DNA from: an uncultured Bacteroidales bacterium
GTDB lineage: Bacteria > Bacteroidota > Bacteroidia > Bacteroidales > Paludibacteraceae
Assembly: GCA_946619625.1 (NCBI GenBank)
Contig: CAMOMF010000117.1
Coordinates: forward strand, 1 to 32,816
Length of the DNA: 32,816 nucleotides
Direction: 5' to 3'
A program made the translations under genes and the position numbers. Positions 7,951-15,626 of this stretch are shown piece by piece; position 1 is the stretch's first letter; each line of letters opens with the position of its first letter. Under the pieces are notes generated by a model. The model was not told the DNA's origin. It saw only the letters and a program-made list of their open reading frames with translations, and searched no databases.

Positions 7951-10161
7951 TTAGCGAACAACCGCGCCAGTAGCGTCGTAAACAACACCGTTCTTGCGGA
8001 TGAAGAGTTGCCCGTTTTGGATGAACTTAACAGCAGTTTCGTTGCCCTCAATGCCCTCGATGTTGGTGGCGTTTGCAATGATGCGGAGAACGGGAGCAGG
8101 ACTCGGGTTCTTAACCAAGCTGATGTACGCTTTGTATTGAGCCACGTCAGCGGTAGCTTCCTCTGCTAACAAGTGGAACTCGTTATCCATGAGAATAAAA
8201 TAGTCATTGTCTCCGTTAACAGCGAGATGAGCCGCCTCTGCCGCCAAATTGCCTACGAAGTTGTTGACAACAACCGGATCGTTTACTTTGCCGCCAACCA
8301 AGTCGAATTCGTAACTGCCATCAGCCGCTGCCTTCACCAAGTATGCCTTACCGGCACCAATTGCGCTTTCGCTCTGCAGTGAAACATATCCGCCAGCGAT
8401 GGAAGCGATGGAGTAAGCCTCGACACCTGTGGGCAGTTCCATAGTAGCATACGGCAGACAGAGGGTGCTCCAGTTGGCACTGAGAGTAGCGTTGTGATTA
8501 TTCGGCTTCACATACAATTTGCCATAATACCAACCATTGTTGAGTTCGGGATGATCTTCACCGGCAGGCTTGAAGTAGATGGTTTTAGTACCGGCGTGGT
8601 CAGCCTCGATAGCGTAATTTCCAGCAGGAGAAGCAGGATACCAAGAAGCGATAGCATTGTCCACGATAGAAACAACCTTGAACTCGTCACCAACAGTAAG
8701 CGTAAAGTCGATATACCATTCTGCATCATTCTCAGGATTTTGGGTAAGCTTACGCTCAGCTGTCAAGTCAGCAACTGTCCAACTCTCCTCACCGCCAAAG
8801 TTGCCTACGAGGTAGTAGCCGTCAGCGAGCGGAGCCGCAGGAGCCACATATGCAGACCAAGTACCTGCATCCCAAGCGGTGATAGTAAAGAGGTTGTTAG
8901 CACTTCCATCAATAAGTGTCAGGTTGCCTGTTTGGTTCCATTTACTTCCCCAATTTGGAGTAACTGCTGAAGCATCCAGGCGGACAAAAATCAAGTGAGA
9001 ATACCCTGCAGGAACGGTGCCGGTATAAATATTTGTTTCATTTTCTGCCAATGCTAAGAAGTCGGACCATTGTTCAGGTTTGCCCGGTTCATAGGCATAT
9101 ATAGCATATTTCGCGCCGTCTGCATTCCACATACCAGGAGCGAGGTAAACAGTAGTTGCGGTGCTGGGAACAGCCGGGAACCAACGCGGGTCACCGAGAT
9201 TGTCACCGTCGGTAGCAGCGCCAAGAGCAGGAGATCCTTCAGTAAGAGTAAAGTCACCATTTGCAGCGTCGGCGAAGAGAGGGTCTTGATCTGCAATAGG
9301 AGCTGTTAATGTTATATCATCTGTTCTGTGATTTGGTGTATTAAATACCAAGCAATTAGAAACAGAACCACCATAGAGTTGAGTAGCTCTTGCTGCATAG
9401 CGACCATCGGGGAGAGTCTCCGGATTTACAAAAATACAATTCGTAATTGTATTGTTGGTAGATTTACGAGAATCTATAACGCCATACGTATTATTACTTG
9501 GTTTCGTAATATTGTAGAAGGTACAATGATCAATCCTTGTTTCAATATCCGAAGTAACACTGTTACCAACATTTTCAACTTCAATGCAGCCATAGTCGGG
9601 TATTGCAAAATTAGCAAAAGTAGAATTCGTGACAATTAACTGGTCGCAAGTATTTGGAGCACTCGCTGCTTTATGGCAACGAATTGCATTATTATTGCCA
9701 TTGTGGAAATAGCAATTGTTAATTTTAATGGAATTAATATGTTTTCCAGACTCTACGCGAATGAAAATATTATTATTATTGCATAATTCACATCCTTCCA
9801 ACTCCAAACTATTTTCGGAATTATCATAAACTCTGAAAAAATAACTATAGTTACCTTGGGAAGTGCCATCAAACTTAACACCTATTATTTTAACATTAGC
9901 AGAATTTTGAATCTTAATATACGTATATACATTCACAACAGGATGAGCACCATCAGCGGCCTTTACTTCCAAACTTTTGTTAAAGTCGATGTAATTGCCA
10001 GACTCATTATAAGTACCATCAGCAAGAACTAAAACATCTCCTGCAGAAGCGGCTGAGATGGCAGCTTGAAGAGTAGCTGTTCCAGGACTTACACTTACCG
10101 TTGCAGCATTAGCTGCGAATGCTACCAGCATTGCAGCAATAAAAGTAAAGATTTTTTTCAT
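7951..10161 (-). CDS. Secreted beta-helix protein (DUF4957/DUF5123-like) with two carbohydrate-binding-like modules and a short C-terminal tail
   Basis: Signal peptide MKKIFTFIAAMLVAFAANA; SPGTATLQAAISAASAGDVLVLADGTY; repeated N-rich beta-helix; WNADGAKYAIYAYEPGKPEQWSDF...HLIFVRLDAS...WNQTGNLTL; tail VKFIQNGQLFIRKNGVVYDATGAVVR. Confidence 0.82.
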   Translation of the reverse strand: MKKIFTFIAAMLVAFAANAATVSVSPGTATLQAAISAASAGDVLVLADGTYNESGNYIDFNKSLEVKAADGAHPVVNVYTYIKIQNSANVKIIGVKFDGTSQGNYSYFFRVYDNSENSLELEGCELCNNNNIFIRVESGKHINSIKINNCYFHNGNNNAIRCHKAASAPNTCDQLIVTNSTFANFAIPDYGCIEVENVGNSVTSDIETRIDHCTFYNITKPSNNTYGVIDSRKSTNNTITNCIFVNPETLPDGRYAARATQLYGGSVSNCLVFNTPNHRTDDITLTAPIADQDPLFADAANGDFTLTEGSPALGAATDGDNLGDPRWFPAVPSTATTVYLAPGMWNADGAKYAIYAYEPGKPEQWSDFLALAENETNIYTGTVPAGYSHLIFVRLDASAVTPNWGSKWNQTGNLTLIDGSANNLFTITAWDAGTWSAYVAPAAPLADGYYLVGNFGGEESWTVADLTAERKLTQNPENDAEWYIDFTLTVGDEFKVVSIVDNAIASWYPASPAGNYAIEADHAGTKTIYFKPAGEDHPELNNGWYYGKLYVKPNNHNATLSANWSTLCLPYATMELPTGVEAYSIASIAGGYVSLQSESAIGAGKAYLVKAAADGSYEFDLVGGKVNDPVVVNNFVGNLAAEAAHLAVNGDNDYFILMDNEFHLLAEEATADVAQYKAYISLVKNPSPAPVLRIIANATNIEGIEGNETAVKFIQNGQLFIRKNGVVYDATGAVVR

Positions 10162-10265
10162 AATATTAAAAATTTTTTGTTCATAAATATTCTAAGTTTC
10201 TATTCTAATGAATAAGAGCCAACGTGCATTTAATAAAGCCAATGTGCTTTGAGGTACTGCGGGTG

Positions 10266-10273
10266 CAAAGTTA
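10266..10273 (-). promoter_or_regulatory. Candidate -7 element TAACTTTG upstream of the beta-helix gene
   Basis: GTGCAAAGTTACTGCTTTT box, about 105 nt upstream of the start at 10161; -33 unclear. Confidence 0.45.
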
Positions 10274-10500
10274 CTGCTTTTCGAACAAAAAAGGAACGAA
10301 ATAGATTATGTTCTTCAACATGTTTTCCGAACAAGCAGTATAAGTGCACCATTTTTAGCGTGTTACAGAAAGAGGTAGAGCCTCAAAGAGTGTTTCGAAA
10401 TGTTTCGTTTCCCGGAGGTCACAGGCGGAGCATAGGCGACCTTAGGCAGTCCTTAAGCAATCATAGGCGGACCTAAGAGATCATAGAGTTCTTAATCCAT

Positions 10501-10558
10501 GCGACTGCAACCCATACAGGTAAAATATCTTTTGGGGGATCGTATGGGTTGCAGCCGC
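10501..10558 (-). terminator. Long hairpin (17-bp arms, 24-nt loop) after the 1070-aa CDS
   Basis: GCGACTGCAACCCATAC at 10501-10517 pairs with GTATGGGTTGCAGCCGC at 10542-10558 (16/17), ending 10 nt from the CDS stop. Confidence 0.6.
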
Positions 10559-10567
10559 AGGAAGGGG

Positions 10568-13500
10568 TTACTCTACAATGACACCGAGGGCGTTGTAGGT
10601 TCTGCCGTCCTTACGGATGAAGAGTTGCCCGTTGCGGATGAACTTCTCTCCCTCACGGACAGTGGTTTTGGTGGAGAGGTTCTGCAGTCCGGACGGCAGT
10701 GAGTGTGGGGTGTTACGCTTGATCTGCATGGTGTTGAGGAGCGTAGCATTGCCGTTGGAGTCAGCCGTGTAGGAGTTGAGTTCGATGCAGTCACTCTTGA
10801 CGGTGAACTTGGTGAAGGACGGTGCTCCGGGTTGCCCGAACATGCCGGTGAAGAGGTCGAAGTAGTTGGTGACCTTGTGCTTGCTGTACTCGTCCTCCAT
10901 CTTCTGTCGGGTGTAAGGATAATACCGTTTGCGTCCGCAGGTAGCACCGATGAAATAGAGCGTTCCCTGGTCGGTTATGAACGTACCTCCCTCCTTGCCT
11001 GTCATGTTGGTGTTGGTGTTGACGGGTACAGTCTGCACATCGGAGAAGGCATTGGCGACCACGGTTCGGGTGTCGGGGTCAACGGGACCAATGACTTCGT
11101 AGCAGTGGTCGTGTCCCTGAATGGCGAGGTCGATTTCACACTCCTTGAAGATAGGTAGCATGAATTGGCGGAAGAGCGGTGTCTCGGAGTCCACGGAGTG
11201 TCCGGATCCGGAGAAGATATTCTTGTGCGCCAGAGTGACACGGTACTTGGTGTTGGGATGGAGTGCTATCTGCTCGCGGAACCAGTTCGCGACATCGTTG
11301 GTGAGGTAAGTTGAGGCGAGAGAGGACTCATTGTCACTGCTACCCTGTGCACGCCACCAGTCCTGTAACGAATAGACGAGGAAGAGGACGTCTCCATAGA
11401 CGAAGCTGTAGGTAATACCGTGGAACTGCGGTTTGGTGGAGGCAGCGGAATAGAATCCCCAGTCGGTGTTGAAGTGGTAGTCGTAGTTGAGGTTCTCGCT
11501 GTCGTCGTGGTTGCCATCGGTAGGTACGATAGGCATCTGCATGATGACCGGCCGGATAGACTCTTCGAACCAGCGTTCCCATTCCCATTCGCTGTTCTGT
11601 GCCGTGCCAGTCTCGACGAAGTCACCGGGGAAGAGGCAGAATCGTGCATCGGGAGCCGTTGCCGCAGCGGCGGTAGCACACCAGCGTGCGTTGTTGACGT
11701 ACTCGGCATCCTGGATATGACTGTCGGTCATGTAGAGGAAGGAGAACTCGCCCTGGTCGGTATCCTGCGTCTTGAACTGCGCAATGGGGCTCCAGTGCCC
11801 CTCGTACCCAACGCGCCAACTGTAGGTAGTGCCGGGCGTGAGGTTCTCCGCCAGTGCTTTGTGGCTGATGTAGCGGAACTTGGTGCGTGTAGGCAAAGCC
11901 GCTGCTTTGGCGATGCCGGAAGTGGAGACAGCGTAGTTCAGTTCGGGTGTCTGTGTAGGTGTAGCAGCGACAGTGAGTACGCCGTTGTTGGAGGCGAAGT
12001 CGGCAGCCGTAGCATTTGCCATGGGCAGCAACTGAACACTACCCTCGGTAATGCCGTCGTTGGGGAACCAACAGAACGCCATACGCGTGGGGGGGGGACC
12101 ATTGATGTTCGCCACCATGTTGTAGGGTTCCTCTTTGTTTACGAGGTTACCGATCGCCACAATCATGTCGGCTATCTTGGCGTTCAAAGTGGAGAGGTCG
12201 CTCTCGGGATTGAGGCTGTCGATACGAGCCGCCTCTTTGGCTATGAGGAAAGGAATATAAGAGGGAACGGTGAAGTCCTCTGCCTTGAACAACGTGTCGG
12301 CAATCAAAACCTCGGTTGGGTATTTCTTGGGCGGGATAGGGGTGATGATGACGATAGCGGTGTCGGTGAAATTGCCCTCCTGTGTAAAGACGTGGGCGGT
12401 GGTCTGTCCCACACTGACGCCGGTGACGGCACCATTGTGGATAGTAGCCACGGCTTCGTTGTCAATAGACCACGTGACGCGTTTGTTGTTGGCGTTGGCG
12501 GGTAGGATGAGTACTGAGAGCGTGCCGGACTGTTCCTGCACCACCCAGATTGTATCCTGAATGATATCCACTCCTGTTACGGATACAATGGCAGCGTTGG
12601 GGTCGAACTCGTACGCGCCAATGTCGGAAGCCGTTCCCTTGGGTCGTGCCACTCCGTTGATGTCCGTAGCGGGTGCATGCGTTGCATCAGCAAGGTTGAG
12701 GAGTGCTACAGAGGCATCGGTGAGAGAGAAGTCGGCATTCCGCATAGCGGCTATTTCGCCTGCATTGGTAGGGATACCGACGAAGTTGGTCGGGTTGCGG
12801 AAGTTGGGTCCTGCCGGGTCGGTGTTATTGGAGCTGAGTGTGAGGCTGATATATGCCGCACTATTGCCGAATCCCTGATCTGCTACATTGTGGGAGGAGG
12901 CAGTATTGGAAATATAGTTGACGGGATCAGCAAATCCATCCTGCGCCTGATTGCCCCAGAAGACGGAGTTATATACTTCGCTATCGGCATGGATTCCTGC
13001 GTACTGCAGACCATAGTTATTGCAGACGGTGCAGTTGATAACTGTTCCACCGGGGTTATAAATACCGCCGGAGGCAGGCCATCCGGAGATGGTGGTGGCA
13101 TTGTTGTGGATGACGCAGTTGCGAATTGTACCCGAGTCGTTCCGGATAGTGCCATACTTGCCCTGGCAGCCACGGATGACGCAGTTCTCGATGAGTCCGC
13201 CTTTGTTGCGGATAGCACCGCCGGAACTGGTGGCAGAACATAGTTCGATGAGACAGTTGCGAATAATAGGCTGCACTCCTGATGAGCCCATAGATACGTT
13301 GATACCACCGCCATTGGAACCTGAGCAGTTGAGAATATGGCAGTTGGTGATTGCCATGTTTCCGCGAAGGAAGACAGCGCCGCCTTCCTGAGAGTGGTTG
13401 GCGTTCTGGAGTGTGAGTCCGTCGATGACAATCAGCTGGTCAGGATCAGCGTCGTACTTAACTATAATCCATTTGCCTTGGTCGGTGCCATCGATGATTG

Positions 13501-13780
13501 TTTCGTACATCTCGATGTCGCGTTCCCCCGTAGTGGCGTTGTATCCGCCGAGAATAGTCTGTCCGCTACTTACGGAAAAGGCTTGGTAGTACGTACCTTC
13601 GGCGATGAAGATGGTGTCACCCGCAGGTACACCCCACACAGCGGTCTGGATGGTGGCGAAGGCGTTAGCCCATGATTTGCCGTCCAGACTGTCATCGCCG
13701 TCAGGCTTGACGTACTTGTTGCTTGCTGACGCGCACAGCGTGGCTGTACAGAGCGTCAAGAGGAGTAGAAATCGCTTCAT
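10568..13780 (-). CDS. Secreted beta-helix + Ig-like (BIG2-type) + purple-acid-phosphatase-like metallophosphoesterase with C-terminal tail
   Basis: YVKPDGDDSLDGKSWANAFATIQTAV; VTGVDIIQDTIWVVQEQSGTLSVLILPANANNKRVTWSIDNEAVATI; MPE motifs TDSH, PGDFV, GNHD, AHKN, GHDHCYE; tail KFIRNGQLFIRKDGRTYNALGVIVE. Confidence 0.9.
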   Translation of the reverse strand: MKRFLLLLTLCTATLCASASNKYVKPDGDDSLDGKSWANAFATIQTAVWGVPAGDTIFIAEGTYYQAFSVSSGQTILGGYNATTGERDIEMYETIIDGTDQGKWIIVKYDADPDQLIVIDGLTLQNANHSQEGGAVFLRGNMAITNCHILNCSGSNGGGINVSMGSSGVQPIIRNCLIELCSATSSGGAIRNKGGLIENCVIRGCQGKYGTIRNDSGTIRNCVIHNNATTISGWPASGGIYNPGGTVINCTVCNNYGLQYAGIHADSEVYNSVFWGNQAQDGFADPVNYISNTASSHNVADQGFGNSAAYISLTLSSNNTDPAGPNFRNPTNFVGIPTNAGEIAAMRNADFSLTDASVALLNLADATHAPATDINGVARPKGTASDIGAYEFDPNAAIVSVTGVDIIQDTIWVVQEQSGTLSVLILPANANNKRVTWSIDNEAVATIHNGAVTGVSVGQTTAHVFTQEGNFTDTAIVIITPIPPKKYPTEVLIADTLFKAEDFTVPSYIPFLIAKEAARIDSLNPESDLSTLNAKIADMIVAIGNLVNKEEPYNMVANINGPPPTRMAFCWFPNDGITEGSVQLLPMANATAADFASNNGVLTVAATPTQTPELNYAVSTSGIAKAAALPTRTKFRYISHKALAENLTPGTTYSWRVGYEGHWSPIAQFKTQDTDQGEFSFLYMTDSHIQDAEYVNNARWCATAAAATAPDARFCLFPGDFVETGTAQNSEWEWERWFEESIRPVIMQMPIVPTDGNHDDSENLNYDYHFNTDWGFYSAASTKPQFHGITYSFVYGDVLFLVYSLQDWWRAQGSSDNESSLASTYLTNDVANWFREQIALHPNTKYRVTLAHKNIFSGSGHSVDSETPLFRQFMLPIFKECEIDLAIQGHDHCYEVIGPVDPDTRTVVANAFSDVQTVPVNTNTNMTGKEGGTFITDQGTLYFIGATCGRKRYYPYTRQKMEDEYSKHKVTNYFDLFTGMFGQPGAPSFTKFTVKSDCIELNSYTADSNGNATLLNTMQIKRNTPHSLPSGLQNLSTKTTVREGEKFIRNGQLFIRKDGRTYNALGVIVE

Positions 13781-13796
13781 ATAGACAATTTGTTAA

Positions 13797-15533
13797 TTAG
13801 TTGATGCCGGGTGCGGTGTGAGGACGAGTACGAACGACGCGCATGGTGTTGAAGAGTGAGACGTTGCCCTCGTCATCGTCGGCGGTGTAGGAGTTGAACT
13901 CAAGGCAGTCGTCCTTGACGGTGATTTTGGTGAACGAAGGTCGCTCGGGCTGTCCGAACATACCGGTGAAGAGGTCGAAATAGTTGGGTACGTCGTGCTT
14001 ACCGTTCTGGTAGTCGGACTCCATCCGCTCGCGACTATGTGGGTAGTATCGTTTTCTGCCGCAGGTTGCCCCAATGAAATACAGTGTACCGTCATCGGTA
14101 CAATAGGTACCTCCCTTGTATCCTGTGCGGTTCTTATTGTCATTGACGGGCACTTCTTCGCGGTCGAAAATCGCGGAGAGGATAGGGGTAAGGCTGTCGG
14201 GGTTGACTGGTCCGATGACCTCGTAAGTATGGTCATGCCCTTGTAGTGCGACGTCAATCTGGCATTCTTTCATGGTAGGCAACATACATGCCCGGAAGAG
14301 CGGTGGCTCCTCGTCGGTGGAGTGGTCGGAGCCGGAGAAGAGGTTGAAGTGTGCAAGGGAGAGTCGGTACTTGGTGTCGGGGTTCTCCGCCACCTTCATG
14401 CGGAACCACGGTCCGACGTGGTCGGTGAGGTAAGTGGAGGTTTTGTTCACGTAGTTGTAGTCTTCGCGCCAGAAGTCCTGCATGGAGAAGACGAGGAAGA
14501 GGGCGTCACCATAGACGAAATTATAGACTATACCTTCGAATTGCGGCTTGCGCGTGATGGTATAATTGAAGTCGTTGTCGGTGTTGAAGTGGTAGGTATA
14601 GTTGATATTGGGGCTGTCGTCGTGGTTTCCATCGGTGGGGACGACAGGCATCTGCTTGATGACGGGTTCGAGTGCCTCTTCGAACCATCGTTCCCATTCC
14701 CACTCGCTGTTGGCGACCGTACCATCCTCGACAAAGTCTCCGGGGAAGACGCAGAAGCGTGCCTCGGGAACGGTCTTGACTGCCGCGAGAGCACAACGTC
14801 GTGCATAGTGGATATACTCGGGGTTCATGATATGGCTGTCGCTCATGTAGATAAAAGAGTATTCGCCCTGATTGTTGTCCTCGGTACGGAAACGCGCGAT
14901 GGGACTCCAGTGCCCCTCGTATCCACAACGCCAACTATATTCGGTGCCGGGTGTGAGGTCAGTCGCCAACGCCTTGTGGCTGATGTATTTGTACTTGAGG
15001 TTTTTCGCCAAGCCAGAGAAAGCGACGATGTACTGACAGATGCCAGTGTAGCGTAATGCTTTGGTTTGGGTAGCCTTGGCCGCGACCGTCTTGACGTTGC
15101 CTGCAGCGAAGTCCGCCTCGGTAGCGTCCGCCTTAGCGATGAGTTGCACCTCCCCCTCGAAGATGCTGTCGTTGGTGAACCAACAGAATCCCATGGATGT
15201 CTTGGGGGCGCCGTTGATGGTAGCGACCATGCAGTAAGGCTCCTGCTTAGGAACCAGTTCCTTGATACGCTGCCTCATTGCCTCGAGGTTCTCCTCGGTA
15301 GGGTTGTTGGCACAGGCAAACTGCGCCAACTTGAACATCGTGTGGGATGGTACGGTATAGTCCGCTACGGTGTAGAGTGAGTCTGCGCGCTCCCACTCCG
15401 TGAGGGGTACATATACAGCGACGGTGTCGGAGTCATTGACCGGCGGCTCGATAGGCGGGACCGGCGGTTCGGGTTTGCATGCTGCCAAGGAGCCGCAAAC
15501 GAATATCAGTAACAGATGGTAGAAGTGCTTCAT
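13797..15533 (-). CDS. Purple-acid-phosphatase-like metallophosphoesterase lipoprotein
   Basis: Lipobox LAAC near the N-terminus; PGTEYSWRCGYEGHWSPIARFRT (FN3/PAP-N-like); SDSH, PGDFV, GNHD, AHFN, GHDHTYE. Confidence 0.9.
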   Translation of the reverse strand: MKHFYHLLLIFVCGSLAACKPEPPVPPIEPPVNDSDTVAVYVPLTEWERADSLYTVADYTVPSHTMFKLAQFACANNPTEENLEAMRQRIKELVPKQEPYCMVATINGAPKTSMGFCWFTNDSIFEGEVQLIAKADATEADFAAGNVKTVAAKATQTKALRYTGICQYIVAFSGLAKNLKYKYISHKALATDLTPGTEYSWRCGYEGHWSPIARFRTEDNNQGEYSFIYMSDSHIMNPEYIHYARRCALAAVKTVPEARFCVFPGDFVEDGTVANSEWEWERWFEEALEPVIKQMPVVPTDGNHDDSPNINYTYHFNTDNDFNYTITRKPQFEGIVYNFVYGDALFLVFSMQDFWREDYNYVNKTSTYLTDHVGPWFRMKVAENPDTKYRLSLAHFNLFSGSDHSTDEEPPLFRACMLPTMKECQIDVALQGHDHTYEVIGPVNPDSLTPILSAIFDREEVPVNDNKNRTGYKGGTYCTDDGTLYFIGATCGRKRYYPHSRERMESDYQNGKHDVPNYFDLFTGMFGQPERPSFTKITVKDDCLEFNSYTADDDEGNVSLFNTMRVVRTRPHTAPGIN

Positions 15534-15626
15534 ATTTGTTTTATTTTTATTGTGTTTCTATTCCGTTTCTCACGGCTTTCTTTATCGTGTTGTTGTCGTG
15601 TCGTTGTCGTGTCTTGCAGCAACTTG

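Noticed and set aside
11420-12505. 361-aa + strand ORF opposite the 1070-aa phosphoesterase
   Set aside because: Antisense shadow of a well-supported CDS; composition is G/V/R rich with no recognisable domain.
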